Shown here: one piece after another, positions 28,653 to 39,287 of the stretch
Numbering within the stretch: the first letter of the stretch is position 1
Layout: each line of letters begins with the position of its first letter
DNA from: Prevotella denticola
Lineage (GTDB): Bacteria > Bacteroidota > Bacteroidia > Bacteroidales > Bacteroidaceae
Length of the DNA: 64,000 nt
Assembly: GCF_900454835.1 (NCBI RefSeq)
Contig: NZ_UGTM01000001.1
Span: 1,798,501-1,862,500 of the forward strand
Reading direction: 5' to 3'
The notes under the pieces: generated by a model
The model's input: only the letters and a program-made list of their open reading frames with translations
Database searches by the model: none
What the model was told of the DNA's origin: nothing
Program-made: the position numbers and the translations under genes

Positions 28653-30446
28653 ATGAAAAAATATCATCTTTTAGTCGCTTCCATCGCTCTTCTGGGCTTA
28701 AGCAGCTGCTCCGACTTCCTGGAGGAGGAACCGAAGAGCACACTCACCACCAAGGACTTCTACAAGAACGAGGGACAGGCACGGCAGGCCGTGAACGGCG
28801 CTTACCGCAATCTTGCCGGCTCGAATGTCACCGGATATGAAGTCCGCGAGATTCCCAACGACCTCCTGAAACGGGCCACATGGGACGAGGCGAACGGCCT
28901 TGCCAACTTCACCTATACGGCAAGCAACAACTACATCACCACCATGTGGCAGGGACATTACGCCGTCATCAAGGACTGCAACTCGGCCATCGAACGCATC
29001 GAGGCCGGGAAAGACAATATTCCCAACTGGGAAAGATACCTCGCAGAGGCCAGAGGGATAAGAGCCTTCCTCTACTTCGACCTCGTCCGCTGGTTCGGTG
29101 ACGTGCCTCTGGTCCTCACAGAGACGAAGACACTTGCCGACCTGCAGGTCCCGCGTGCGCCGCAGGCTGAAGTGTTCAAGCAGATAATCGATGACTTCAA
29201 GTACTGCATGGAGCATACGATGGACAAGGGCGACACTTCCCACGGCTATCAGTACGGCAGAATGACGAAGGATGCCTGCCGCGGCTTCCTTGCAAAGGTA
29301 CACCTATGGCTGGGAAGCGTGGCCCAGCGCGACAACAAGGAGATACTCGGCAGTGCTGACAGCAACTTCAAATCGGCCATGGACTATGCCAAAGCCGTCA
29401 TCGACGGACAGCGTTACAGCCTCTGCGACTACTATCCTGACGTCTTTGATGCCAAGACAAAGGAGAAGGCGCGAGAGGAAGTGCTCTTCTGCACGGAAGG
29501 CATGACAGGCGACAACACGGGCACCTGGACCGGAATGATGTTCGGCATCCGGGGCAGCCAGGAGAAAGGAGGTTCCTGGGACAACATCTCCAGTTCCGAC
29601 TTCCACCGCATGATGTACGAGCCGAGCGACTCCGTACGCCGGCTCTGGAACTGTCCCCGTGTACAGCTGCAGGAAGACGGAACGCTCTGGGGATGGGACT
29701 ACCGGAAGTACTGGGACACACGCTCTGACCAGAAACTCAGCGAAGCCACCGAGAACAACAACTGGGTGCAGTGGAGCATCGGAAAGTTCCGCCGTTATCC
29801 GCTGGCAAACCCCAGCTCCTACAATTACACCAACTTCGGCATGGACGAGCCGCTCCTCCGTTATGCCGACATCCTGCTGATCTACGCAGAGGCTTATAAC
29901 GAGGTAAACCACGGACCGGGCAGCTACACGCCAAGCACCGGTACCGACCTCAGCGGTGCAGGCATACGGTCGGCCTACGATGCCGTCAACCTCGTCCGCA
30001 AACGCGCACGAATTGCCAACAGCGGCATCATACATGAGGACCCGCTTCCCCGAGTACTGAAGAAAAGCTACGCTTCGCTTGCTGACGACTGTGTCCCCGA
30101 CTGGCGTCCAGGCTCCTACGGCTTTATTTATGACGGAGTGCGCAATCCGATGACCTACAACCACTACCAGAACGACTACGATGCTTTCCGCAACGAAATT
30201 CTGAACGAACGGGCACGTGAACTGGTAGCCGAGACAACCGACCGTTGGTGCGACCTGGTAAGACGCGGGAAACTTGTCTCCCAGATGCAGATGTGGCGGC
30301 AGTACAATCCTTTCATCAGCTCCACGGAGCGCAATGTCCTGACACCGGGAGCACCGGAGAACATCTCTGAACGCAATATGCTGCTGCCTGTTCCGTTGAG
30401 TGAAATGGATGTCAACAAGAAGCTGACACAGAATCCCGGCTACTGA
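28653..30446 (+). CDS. SusD/RagB-like glycan-binding lipoprotein
   Basis: This 597-residue surface lipoprotein has the lipobox GLSSC at about residue 19, followed by SDFLEEEPKSTLTTKDFY, the usual SusD opening. TPR-like helices form the scaffold (EARGIRAFLYFDLVRWFGDV). The C-terminal RagB segment contains NERARELVAETTDRWCDLVR and ends LTQNPGY, a common family ending. It caps the SusC-like barrel and binds the incoming glycan. It lies 39 bp after susC and 54 bp before the next lipoprotein gene. Confidence 0.95.
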   Translation: MKKYHLLVASIALLGLSSCSDFLEEEPKSTLTTKDFYKNEGQARQAVNGAYRNLAGSNVTGYEVREIPNDLLKRATWDEANGLANFTYTASNNYITTMWQGHYAVIKDCNSAIERIEAGKDNIPNWERYLAEARGIRAFLYFDLVRWFGDVPLVLTETKTLADLQVPRAPQAEVFKQIIDDFKYCMEHTMDKGDTSHGYQYGRMTKDACRGFLAKVHLWLGSVAQRDNKEILGSADSNFKSAMDYAKAVIDGQRYSLCDYYPDVFDAKTKEKAREEVLFCTEGMTGDNTGTWTGMMFGIRGSQEKGGSWDNISSSDFHRMMYEPSDSVRRLWNCPRVQLQEDGTLWGWDYRKYWDTRSDQKLSEATENNNWVQWSIGKFRRYPLANPSSYNYTNFGMDEPLLRYADILLIYAEAYNEVNHGPGSYTPSTGTDLSGAGIRSAYDAVNLVRKRARIANSGIIHEDPLPRVLKKSYASLADDCVPDWRPGSYGFIYDGVRNPMTYNHYQNDYDAFRNEILNERARELVAETTDRWCDLVRRGKLVSQMQMWRQYNPFISSTERNVLTPGAPENISERNMLLPVPLSEMDVNKKLTQNPGY

Positions 30447-30500
30447 TCGGCTTTCAGGCAGAACAATGTAGAAAACAGTTTAAACAGACAATCACAGTTT

Positions 30501-31598
30501 ATGAAACCATATCCTATCCATATAGCAGCCCTCATGGGGGCACTCCTCTTCACCGGATGTGAGAGCGAAGCACCGGAAGTAGACTTCAACGTTACGGCCG
30601 ACAAGACAGAGGCGGCCGTAGGCGAACCCGTCACTTTCTCCATCAGCCACAACGATATGCTGCTCACCGTCTACAACGGCGAACAGGGACACAACTACGA
30701 CCTCAGCGCCGACTTCATTCTTGCCGGGAAGACCGAACAGGACCTGCAGGACAACAACTACCGGCCTGCCGACCCGGAAGTCCGGCCTTACAAATGCGAC
30801 CTGGCCGACACGGAAGCGGGCAGCACGACTGTCAAGGACAACCTGCTTGAGGTGCGCAATGCCAACTCGGGCGACAACCTTATCGGTTCTGAAGCCAGCA
30901 TTGTCAACGACAACACCATCAACCGGAATGCGGTCAAGATAACTTCCGTCCATCCGAACTGGTGGTACCAGGCTATCCGGGTCAACACCAATACAAAGCT
31001 CGGCAGCAACAAGACCATGACCCTGCGTATGCGCTTCGACAAGGATTATCTCTCCAACATCGACAACGGAACGAAGAATGCAGACATCACCACCTTCCCT
31101 GTCGTTATCAGGCTCGGAGGGATAGCAGAGAACGAAACGGACGTGACTTTCAGTGACAATACCGTATGGGACATCTACTGGAATCCCCACACGGCATATA
31201 CCGACTACACCGTCGACCTCTCCCGCATCATCAAGGCATGGGAAGACGGGACCGGCAAGAAGATGGCGAAGCTGGCTTATGCACAGTTCCTCTTCACGGC
31301 AAACGGCAATGTAGGCTATGTAGGCGACTTCTACGTACAGAAAGTTTCGTTCGGCGACTACGACTACAAGGCTTTCGATACAGGTGAGGCGATAAGTACA
31401 AATGCGGGGCCGGGTGTTGTTACTTACAGCCATGCTTACAGCAGGCCCGGTACCTACAAGGTGGTGGTCATCGGCTCTACCGTCAGCAAAAAGAACTACG
31501 GCAACGGCGGTTACAAGCACGGCTATGCCGGAAAGGTATCGGCAGATGAATACAAATATGGGAAAGTATTGAAAACAATTGAAGTCACCGTCAAATGA
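30501..31598 (+). CDS. surface glycan-binding-type lipoprotein (DUF5017-like)
   Basis: This 365-residue lipoprotein has the lipobox LLFTGC, followed by a short PKD/Ig-like N-terminal stretch (DFNVTADKTEAAVGEPVTFS). Its position immediately after susD is where surface glycan-binding proteins are coded. The body is beta-rich with several Trp (HPNWWYQAIRV, VWDIYWNPHTAYTDY) that could stack on sugars. The family assignment to DUF5017-like proteins is tentative. The protein probably helps capture the glycan at the cell surface. The next gene, the regulator, begins about 145 bp downstream. Confidence 0.75.
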   Translation: MKPYPIHIAALMGALLFTGCESEAPEVDFNVTADKTEAAVGEPVTFSISHNDMLLTVYNGEQGHNYDLSADFILAGKTEQDLQDNNYRPADPEVRPYKCDLADTEAGSTTVKDNLLEVRNANSGDNLIGSEASIVNDNTINRNAVKITSVHPNWWYQAIRVNTNTKLGSNKTMTLRMRFDKDYLSNIDNGTKNADITTFPVVIRLGGIAENETDVTFSDNTVWDIYWNPHTAYTDYTVDLSRIIKAWEDGTGKKMAKLAYAQFLFTANGNVGYVGDFYVQKVSFGDYDYKAFDTGEAISTNAGPGVVTYSHAYSRPGTYKVVVIGSTVSKKNYGNGGYKHGYAGKVSADEYKYGKVLKTIEVTVK

Positions 31599-31743
31599 TG
31601 ATAAGGGTACATCGCTGATATCCGTGCGGAGTCATCATCCGTGCGGATATCTGCCCTTACCGCCAACGACGTAGGAACAACCTCCCTGTCCAGACGATTT
31701 GCCCCCTGCCGTCACTTACAAGCTACTTGAATGTCATAACCAG

Positions 31744-34700
31744 ATGAGAACAGCAACACGAATACTATTGTCTTTCATGTTTCTTCTGGGCTCCAGCCTT
31801 TCCGCTGAAGCCCAGAACAGTCTTTCTTTCCATCATCTCACAAGAGCAGACGGACTGTTGCACGACAATGCGACCTGTGTCGTACAGGATTCTCTGGGCT
31901 ATATCTGGATCGGTACCCACCGTGGCATCAACCGCTTTGACGGTTATACCATCGACTCTTACAAGTACACCGTGAAACAGAGAAACATCGTCCCTGTAAA
32001 CAGGGTGTACAGCATGCAGGTCATCGGACGCTTTCTCTGGCTGGCTACCGAGGGAGGATTAGCCTGCTTTGACACTCATACGAAGAGATACACCGCTTAT
32101 CATGTTGCCGACAAGGTCAGGACAGACTTCTTCAAACATATAAAGAGCATACGGCGTTCTACCCTGAAAGACCATCTATGGCTCATTGCCGACAAGCAGA
32201 TACGCCTCATCCACATACGGCAGGGGACGGCTGCATCCGGAAAACGGCAGCCTACTGTCAGTTCTGTGAGAATCGGTGACAGCCGTGGATTCCTATGCAC
32301 CGAGACAAACCCCAAAGTAGCTGAGAACGGAAAAGGAATCGTATGGTTTTCGGGCAACAGGACCGTTTCCATTTACCGTTACAAGGCACGGAAAGGGATT
32401 GTCTATACAGGCACTGTCGACCGCAATGATCTGTCCGGACTGCGCGATATGGTCTTCCAAGGCGGATACCTGTGGGCAATCTATTATGACCGGATCGTCA
32501 GGTACAAGGCATACAGAAACGGCGTATTGCACAAAGAGGCAGAAAGAACATTCAAGACACACGGCGGACTGATCGCACTCAGGCTGAGCACGCGTCATGC
32601 CTGGCTGGCAGCCAGCGACCAGCTCATCCGTATCAGCAGACACGACCTCAAGGATGTACATATCTTCACGCACTCTTCGTCACTTCCCAACACGGTTGTC
32701 AATGACATCAACAGCATCTACATTGACAGGAACGACAACATCTGGCTGTCGGGATGGATGTCGGGAGTGGCTTACACCTATACTCACCAGGAACTCTTCC
32801 ATACCCTCAAATACAGTCCGAAGCAATATTCCGCAACAACAGGAAGTGCAGAATTCATCAGTGCGCTATGTTATGACTCCAGCGACGGATATGTATACAT
32901 CGGCCGGAAGTTCGGCGGTATCAGCCGGCTGGACACAAAGACGAAACAGGTAGAATGGGACTACTGTGTCCAACCGCAGCTGCAGAACAGCATCACCTGC
33001 CTGCAGACCGACAGGCAACATATCTATGCAGGAATCGGAAACAACATTGTCGTCATAGCCAAGGACACGAAAAAAGTAACCCAGATTCTGCCGACGAGCA
33101 ACCGCGGGTACATCTTCTGGCTGTGTTTCGACAGATTCGGCAGACTATGGGCGGCTACCTATGCCGGGCTGGAGTGCATGGAGAAGACAGACGGGAAATG
33201 GACTGTCAAGATGACCTTCACCACCAAGTCGCCCCTGCCCCGCCGTCTTTCCACCAATTACCTGCACAACATCTGCTATGACAGAGAGGCCAACGAACTG
33301 ATCATCACTTCGACAGCAGGACTGAACCGGGTAATCCTGGACAGCAGGGGCAACGTCCAGAACATCGTAAGCTATGTGTCAGACAATTCTCCCGGCAGTC
33401 TCAGCAACAACTTCACATGGGCCATCAGCAAGGGCGCAAAGGGTGTCTACTGGGTGGGAACGATGGGAAGCGGACTTAACAAAGTGACTTTCCTTGACAG
33501 TCCTGACGGCAAATACACTTACAGATCCGAACATTTCGGCATCAGGGAAGGCGCTGAGAGCGAAGACATGGAAGCCATCCAAGTCGACAGATACGGAAGA
33601 ATATGGTGCAGCGGATTCAACCTGAGCTGCTTTGACGAACAGACAAAACGATTCAAGACATTTAATGTCAGCGACGGACTGCAAGGGCCCACCTTCGCCA
33701 CCTCCAGTTCTGCCTGCGATGCACAAGGTACACTTTACTTCGGCGGTTCCAATGGCATGAACTACTTTCTGCCTGCCAGTGAGAACAGCATGCCTGCCTC
33801 CATGCATGTCTATTTTACCCATCTTGTGGTCAACGGGACGGTCCTCAACACAGACATCGAATACACCCGGAATGTAACACTTCCCTATCCTGAGACCAAC
33901 TTTACCGTAGCCTTCACCACGCTCGACTACAACTCCGTAAGGCATACACGGTTCAGATACAAAATGGAAGGCTATGACGAATGGCATGAAATCCAGGCAG
34001 GAGAAAAGCCTTCCATCACCTATCAGAACCTGCCTTACGGCAGCCACACACTCGTGGTTGAAGCCGGAGACTGGGCCGACTGGAGCGGTGAGGTCTATAC
34101 GCTGCAGGTTTACGTTACACCTCCCTTATGGCGAACGTGGTGGGCTTACGTCATTTATGTGCTGACAGCAGGTTTCCTGATATATACCGGCACGAGATAC
34201 TTCATCAAATGGACACAGATGAAGAACTTCATAGCCATGCGGAAGCAGAAAGAACGTCACAGGGAAGAGATGATGCAGATGAAGACCCGCTTCTTCATGG
34301 ACATCTCTCATGAATTCCGCACTCCTCTCACGCTGATCAGCCATGCCGTACACGAGTTGAAAGAAGAAGACAGATCCGGGCAGAACAGATATGTAGATGC
34401 CATCCTGCGTAACTCCCGCCTGCTTTCAAACATGATCAACGAGCTGCTTGATCTCCACCGTGCAGACATGAAGTCTTTACGTCTGCACGCCACGAAGACG
34501 AACATTACAGAATATATGTCCGCTTTCTGCAGCGAGTTCTCCCTGTGGGCCGAGAGCGTGGGGGTCAATCTCCAGCTCACTGTCCACACTCCCAACCTGC
34601 AAGTATGGATAGACCAGGAACAGATAAGCAAGATCTTAAGGAACATCGTTTCAAACAGTCTGCGGTACACGCCAAAAGGAGGCAGCATCGATATAAGCAT

Positions 34701-35886
34701 CGAAGAAGGCGAACACAACAGCATATTGCCGCTGCACAAGGACTTCTATGAATATACTGCCGCCATGGAGAAGGGGAAACAGATCATTATCCGCATAGCC
34801 GATACGGGGACTGGAATCCCCAGAAAGGAACTGCCCAAGGTATTCGACAGGCTGCACCAGGTGGAGAGCAACAGCCAGCAGAACATAGGGACCGGCATCG
34901 GACTGGCACTCGTGAAGTCGCTTGTCACACGCCATCATGGCGGAATTGTCATCAGCAGCAGTCTCGGACTGGGCACAGAAACCATCCTCTTCCTGCCCCT
35001 CTCCACTCATTATCTGAAAGATGAGGAAAAGGAAAAGTCAACGGACTTCAGCCTCCGTGAAATGTTCGATTCATCTTCTACCGGCTGCCAGCCTGCAGAC
35101 GACGGAACGATGGAAGAAGAAACACAAGACGGCAGCAAACCCTCTCTTCTACTTGTGGAAGACAACGGCGAAGTGCTGATGATGATGCAGGAATACTTCA
35201 AAAAGGAATACAATACAATCCTCGCAAAGGACGGGCGGGAAGCTCTGGCCAAATGCAAGGCGGCAAATCCGGACCTCATCATTTCCGATGTGATGATGCC
35301 GAACATGGATGGGATGGAACTCTGTGCGAAACTGAAGAACGCCATTGCGACCTGCCATATCCCCATCATCCTCCTGACGGCAGTGACACAAGAGGAGAAA
35401 CAGATAGAAGGACTGGAACTGGGTGCCGACGCCTATATTCCGAAACCTTACAACCCACGTGTCCTGAAAGTGATGGTGCGGAACCTGATTGTCAAGAGCC
35501 GCCTCATCCGGACCAGTATGCAGCTCAATGAGAACATACGAGAGAAGATCGAAGACGAAAAAGACCGGCAGTTCTTCGACCGCTTCAACCAGATCATACA
35601 GGCCAACCTTGCCGACAACGACTTTTCCATCCAGCAGGTAATCAGCGAGCTGGGAACAAACCGTACCAGCCTGTACAATTTCATCAAGACCAGTACCGGG
35701 ATGTCGCTGGGAAAGTACATCATGAAGCTGAGGCTGGACAAGGCCGCCCGGCTCCTCATCAGCAGCGATATGTCTGTTTCAGAAGCCAGTCTGGAAGTGG
35801 GCATAGACAGCCTGTCTTACTTCACTCGCTCGTTCAAGCAGCAGTTCGGTGTCACACCGACAGAATTCATGAGGACGAAACGCTGA
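31744..35886 (+). CDS. hybrid two-component system regulator (HTCS)
   Basis: This 1380-residue one-protein sensor and transcription activator is typical of Bacteroidota glycan loci. I chose the ATG at 31744 (MRTATRILLSFMFLLGSSL, signal peptide). The order is: periplasmic two-component-regulator propeller repeats (about 25-640, e.g. DSLGYIWIGTHRGINRFDGY), Y_Y_Y domain, transmembrane helix (about 800-820), histidine kinase with His856 in DISHEFRTPL, ATPase domain (IADTGTGIP), receiver with Asp1182 in ISDVMMPNMDG, and a C-terminal AraC-type helix-turn-helix ending near TPTEFMRTKR. All catalytic residues are present. It presumably binds an oligosaccharide in the periplasm and activates the susC-like operon. 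Confidence 0.96.
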   Translation: MRTATRILLSFMFLLGSSLSAEAQNSLSFHHLTRADGLLHDNATCVVQDSLGYIWIGTHRGINRFDGYTIDSYKYTVKQRNIVPVNRVYSMQVIGRFLWLATEGGLACFDTHTKRYTAYHVADKVRTDFFKHIKSIRRSTLKDHLWLIADKQIRLIHIRQGTAASGKRQPTVSSVRIGDSRGFLCTETNPKVAENGKGIVWFSGNRTVSIYRYKARKGIVYTGTVDRNDLSGLRDMVFQGGYLWAIYYDRIVRYKAYRNGVLHKEAERTFKTHGGLIALRLSTRHAWLAASDQLIRISRHDLKDVHIFTHSSSLPNTVVNDINSIYIDRNDNIWLSGWMSGVAYTYTHQELFHTLKYSPKQYSATTGSAEFISALCYDSSDGYVYIGRKFGGISRLDTKTKQVEWDYCVQPQLQNSITCLQTDRQHIYAGIGNNIVVIAKDTKKVTQILPTSNRGYIFWLCFDRFGRLWAATYAGLECMEKTDGKWTVKMTFTTKSPLPRRLSTNYLHNICYDREANELIITSTAGLNRVILDSRGNVQNIVSYVSDNSPGSLSNNFTWAISKGAKGVYWVGTMGSGLNKVTFLDSPDGKYTYRSEHFGIREGAESEDMEAIQVDRYGRIWCSGFNLSCFDEQTKRFKTFNVSDGLQGPTFATSSSACDAQGTLYFGGSNGMNYFLPASENSMPASMHVYFTHLVVNGTVLNTDIEYTRNVTLPYPETNFTVAFTTLDYNSVRHTRFRYKMEGYDEWHEIQAGEKPSITYQNLPYGSHTLVVEAGDWADWSGEVYTLQVYVTPPLWRTWWAYVIYVLTAGFLIYTGTRYFIKWTQMKNFIAMRKQKERHREEMMQMKTRFFMDISHEFRTPLTLISHAVHELKEEDRSGQNRYVDAILRNSRLLSNMINELLDLHRADMKSLRLHATKTNITEYMSAFCSEFSLWAESVGVNLQLTVHTPNLQVWIDQEQISKILRNIVSNSLRYTPKGGSIDISIEEGEHNSILPLHKDFYEYTAAMEKGKQIIIRIADTGTGIPRKELPKVFDRLHQVESNSQQNIGTGIGLALVKSLVTRHHGGIVISSSLGLGTETILFLPLSTHYLKDEEKEKSTDFSLREMFDSSSTGCQPADDGTMEEETQDGSKPSLLLVEDNGEVLMMMQEYFKKEYNTILAKDGREALAKCKAANPDLIISDVMMPNMDGMELCAKLKNAIATCHIPIILLTAVTQEEKQIEGLELGADAYIPKPYNPRVLKVMVRNLIVKSRLIRTSMQLNENIREKIEDEKDRQFFDRFNQIIQANLADNDFSIQQVISELGTNRTSLYNFIKTSTGMSLGKYIMKLRLDKAARLLISSDMSVSEASLEVGIDSLSYFTRSFKQQFGVTPTEFMRTKR

Positions 35887-35941
35887 AAGGCAGCCCACAT
35901 TCACCGACAGAAACCAACAGCAAACAATATCAGAAATCTAT

Positions 35942-37543
35942 ATGAAAAGATTCATCTCACATTTACTCGCACTGACATTGTCAGTATCCGTGCCGGCCGG
36001 TGTCTGTGCCCAGACATCAAAGACGATAGACATTCTCCCCGGAGAGACATGGTGGGGGGCGGCGACAGACCTCGGCACACGGTCTCCCCTGAACCTCCAT
36101 CGGGTCGCTGCAGACCTCCGGACACAGAACTTCAACAACCAGGCAGCCCCTCTGCTCGTGTCCAACAAGGGACGAGGTGTCTGGGCAGACGGACCGTTCA
36201 GTCTCAAGGCCGAGAAGAACAGACTTACGGTCAAGGTCCACAGAGGCTCCTTCAGCCTCACAGGGAAAGGAAAGAACCTGCGTGACGCCTACCTTGCCGA
36301 AATGCAGAAGCACTTCCCCGCCACCGGGAAATGCCCTCCGGCTCTCTTTTTCGACAAGCCTGTCTACAACAGCTGGATAGAACTTACCTACGACCAGAAC
36401 CAGAACGACATTCTGAGATACGCCCATGCCATTATCGACAACGGGTTCCCCGCAGGCGTACTGATGATTGACGACAACTGGCAGAAAGATTACGGCGACT
36501 GGGAATTCCGCCCGGACCGCTTCCCTGATCCCAAGGCAATGGTAGACACACTGCACGCCATGGGCTTCAAGGTGATGCTCTGGGTGTGTCCGTTCGTGTC
36601 CCCCGACAGCAAGCTGGGACGCGACCTGGAGAAAGAAGGCTATTTCGTAAAGGCGAAGGACTCGGAAGACGCTGCCGTGGTAAGGTGGTGGAACGGCCAT
36701 AGTTTTGCGTACGACCTCAGTAATCCCAAGGCTTTCGCCTACCTCAAGAGAACTTTCAAGAATCTTCAGGCAAAGTATGCCATCGACGGATTCAAGTTCG
36801 ATGCGGGTGATCCGGAACGCTACCTGAAAGAAGATGTCGACATATATGACGGAAAATCATACGATGTTGAACAGACGAAACTGTGGGCTACGATGGCCCT
36901 GGACTTCCCCTACAACGAGATGCGTGCCTGCTGGGAACTTGGCAATCAGCCGCTCATTCAACGTTTAGGCGACAAGAAATACTCCTGGGAAGGCGTTTCC
37001 CAGCTCGTCCCCGACATGATCGCAGCCGGACTGCTGGGCTATGCCTATACCTGTCCGGACATGATCGGAGGCGGCGAATACGGCAGTTTCTACGGTATCG
37101 CCCCCGGGAAGTTCAACCAGGCTCTCATGATCCGTTCCTGCCAGATACATTCCATGATGCCTGTCATGCAGTTCTCGGTAGCACCATGGCGCATGCTCAG
37201 CAAAGAGAACCTTGCCATCTGCCGCCGCTTTGCCAAGTGGCACGAAGAACTGGGAGGCTATATCAGACAGCAGGCAGAACTTTCAGCCCGTACCGGAGAG
37301 CCCATCGTACGCCACATGGACTACAGTTATCCGGACGAGGGATTTGAGAACGTCAACGACCAGTATATGCTGGGCGACCGCTATCTCGTAGCCCCGGCAT
37401 CTTCAGCCAGCACCCAGCGCACGGTGAAACTTCCGCAGGGAAAGTGGAGGGATGACCAAGGCAAACTGTACAAGGGCGGCAGAAGCTATCAGATCAACGT
37501 TCCCCTGGACCGCCTGCCATGGTTTGAACCTGTATCAAAATAA
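35942..37543 (+). CDS. exported GH31 family alpha-glycosidase
   Basis: This 533-residue glycoside hydrolase has a signal peptide (…SVPAGVCAQ). A beta-sandwich N-domain (about 28-140) precedes the TIM barrel. The catalytic nucleophile is Asp287 in GFKFDAGD, and the acid/base is Asp373 in TCPDMIGGGEYG. The barrel also shows VLMIDDNWQKDYGDWEF. It is shorter than many GH31 enzymes (about 650-800), as in a subgroup that lacks long C-terminal domains. Activities in GH31 include alpha-glucosidase, alpha-xylosidase and alpha-galactosidase; sequence alone does not decide. It lies 55 bp after the regulator and 23 bp before the DUF4832 gene, so it belongs to the utilisation locus. Confidence 0.9.
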   Translation: MKRFISHLLALTLSVSVPAGVCAQTSKTIDILPGETWWGAATDLGTRSPLNLHRVAADLRTQNFNNQAAPLLVSNKGRGVWADGPFSLKAEKNRLTVKVHRGSFSLTGKGKNLRDAYLAEMQKHFPATGKCPPALFFDKPVYNSWIELTYDQNQNDILRYAHAIIDNGFPAGVLMIDDNWQKDYGDWEFRPDRFPDPKAMVDTLHAMGFKVMLWVCPFVSPDSKLGRDLEKEGYFVKAKDSEDAAVVRWWNGHSFAYDLSNPKAFAYLKRTFKNLQAKYAIDGFKFDAGDPERYLKEDVDIYDGKSYDVEQTKLWATMALDFPYNEMRACWELGNQPLIQRLGDKKYSWEGVSQLVPDMIAAGLLGYAYTCPDMIGGGEYGSFYGIAPGKFNQALMIRSCQIHSMMPVMQFSVAPWRMLSKENLAICRRFAKWHEELGGYIRQQAELSARTGEPIVRHMDYSYPDEGFENVNDQYMLGDRYLVAPASSASTQRTVKLPQGKWRDDQGKLYKGGRSYQINVPLDRLPWFEPVSK

Positions 37544-37566
37544 ACGAATCAGAAAAGAAAGCAAAC

Positions 37567-39000
37567 ATGAAACAGCATATGAAAAGCCTTCTGGCTGCTA
37601 CCCTTCTGGGTATCGGCAATCTGTGTTGCTGCTCCAGCTGCACAGCCACATCTGTCACAGCTGAAAGCCCATCGGACATAAACGATGGGAAAACTGCAGT
37701 GACAACCATTGCCTATACACCGTCGGACAAAGAAATCATCAATCCCGAACGGGGTATGTTCACACACCATGAGTTCTACTCGGACAAGAACAACGAACTG
37801 ACACTGGAACAGCTGCAACAGCTGAGGAATGAGGGAATGAGCCTCATCTTCACCGTTTACGTGATGAGAGACTTCCGTAACAAGGACATTTCCGCCCCTT
37901 ACCTGAACAAGATAAGGCGTAATCTGAGGGCGATAAGGCACAGCGGTATGAAAGCCATCGTACGTTTCTGTTATTCCTACTCGGAAAAAGACAAGCCCTG
38001 GGATGCCCCATGGGACGTCACCAGACGCCATATCGAACAGCTGAAACCGGTCCTCCGGGAGTATGCCGACGTAATTGCCGTGCTCGAAGCCGGTTTCGTA
38101 GGCGTGTGGGGAGAATGGTACTACACGGACAACTACGTCTTCCAGCCGAAAGATGCATCGCAGTACGGACCGAGGAAGCAGGTGCTGGAAGCTCTCCTTG
38201 AAGTCATGCCCAAGGACAGGTTCGTCGCCGTCCGCTATCCCAGAGCCAAACTGGGCGTATATAACCTCCAGCCTACGGACACCATCAGCCGGGCAACGGC
38301 CTACGACGGCAGCGACATCAGCCGTACTTCCTTTCATAACGACTGTTTCCTCGCCACGGCCGACGACATGGGGACTTTCCTTGATGTGGCCGAACACCGC
38401 AAATACTGGATGTGGGAATCACGGTATGTGCCCATGGGAGGCGAGACCTGCGCTCCGTCCGACTACTGTGAAATCGGGAATGCGTACAGGGAATTCGCTG
38501 CCTATCACTGGTCCTATCTCAACAAGGACTATCATCCGGACGTCCTGTCAAAATGGGAAAAACAGAACTTCATGACGACTGTCAGGAAGAAACTGGGGTA
38601 CCGCTTCGTACTCAAGGAGGGTAAATTCACCAAGACACCACGCACAGGAAAACCCTTCAGCATTGACCTGCAGATAAAGAACGAGGGATGGGCAGCCCCC
38701 TTCAATCCCCGCCCTGTGGAAATCATACTGAAGATGAAGAAAGGAGGGAAGAAATATACCTTCCACGTGGATGCCGACCCCCGCTTCTGGATGGCAGGCG
38801 AGACTATAGACCTGAAGGCCGCCATAACCTTACCGGGCGATATGCCGGAAGGGGAGTACGAGGTGTTTCTCAACCTCCCTGACCCCGACAGACAACTGCA
38901 CGACAACCTTGCTTACAGCATTCAGTTTGCCAATGAAGGGGTCTGGCAGAGGAAAGAAGGCTACAACAGGCTGTGTACCGTCAACATCGTAAGGCCATAG
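37567..39000 (+). CDS. DUF4874/DUF4832 protein, putative exported glycan-active protein
   Basis: This 477-residue protein has an N-terminal DUF4874 domain (IINPERGMFTHHEFY, LIFTVYVMRDFRN, RFCYSYSEKDKPW, LEAGFVGVWGEWYYTDNY). The pattern looks like a TIM barrel with the acidic residues of EAGF and GEWY in the place of catalytic groups. A DUF4832 domain follows, ending in a beta-sandwich of about 110 residues. The leader contains several Cys (GNLCCCSSC), so it may be a lipoprotein. The protein occurs here directly behind the GH31 gene in a sus locus. I infer a glycan-cleaving or -binding role; no activity is established to my knowledge. It ends in a strong terminator shared with the GH84 gene. 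Confidence 0.8.
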   Translation: MKQHMKSLLAATLLGIGNLCCCSSCTATSVTAESPSDINDGKTAVTTIAYTPSDKEIINPERGMFTHHEFYSDKNNELTLEQLQQLRNEGMSLIFTVYVMRDFRNKDISAPYLNKIRRNLRAIRHSGMKAIVRFCYSYSEKDKPWDAPWDVTRRHIEQLKPVLREYADVIAVLEAGFVGVWGEWYYTDNYVFQPKDASQYGPRKQVLEALLEVMPKDRFVAVRYPRAKLGVYNLQPTDTISRATAYDGSDISRTSFHNDCFLATADDMGTFLDVAEHRKYWMWESRYVPMGGETCAPSDYCEIGNAYREFAAYHWSYLNKDYHPDVLSKWEKQNFMTTVRKKLGYRFVLKEGKFTKTPRTGKPFSIDLQIKNEGWAAPFNPRPVEIILKMKKGGKKYTFHVDADPRFWMAGETIDLKAAITLPGDMPEGEYEVFLNLPDPDRQLHDNLAYSIQFANEGVWQRKEGYNRLCTVNIVRP

Positions 39001-39051
39001 ACATATATCAGAAAGGATAATCAAGCCTTCCGAAAGCGGAAGCAGCAGAAA

Positions 39052-39091
39052 AGAAACAGGGACGCATGAGCAGTGCGTCCCTGTTTCTTTT
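39052..39091. terminator. bidirectional terminator
   Basis: A perfect 15-bp stem (39052-39066 with 39074-39088) built on AGAAACAGGGACGCA is flanked by A-rich and T-rich tracts. It separates the convergent DUF4832 and GH84 genes. Confidence 0.85.
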
Positions 39092-39175
39092 CAACCGTTT
39101 CCGTCCTCCTTACCTACCGGCCTGTCCACGGAAAGCATAGCGACTTTTCCCGTAAAGTGTTGTCTGCATTACAGC

Positions 39176-39263
39176 TGGCCTACCTGCAAGTCAAGCAACG
39201 CCTGCTTGCAAACCAAGTAAGCACCTTTTCTTGGGCGACTCATAAGCATCTGGGACAAAGGTG
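39176..39263. repeat. 22-bp-register array, family C copy 2 (decayed)
   Basis: Four 22-bp units (39176, 39198, 39220, 39242) repeat the words GCCTGCTTGCAA, CAAGTAAGCACC and AAGCATC in register. Similarity among units is lower than in the copies at 6139 and 62408, but the spacing and the CCTnCTTG and CAAGnAAG arms are kept. Confidence 0.55.
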
Positions 39264-39287
39264 CTTGTTGCCAGCCTTCCACCGCAT

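Noticed and set aside
38761..38771. A third parS site at the CACGTG in TTCCACGTGGA
   Set aside because: It lacks the GTTnC and GAAAC arms, since the right side reads GGATG, and it lies inside the DUF4832 coding sequence.
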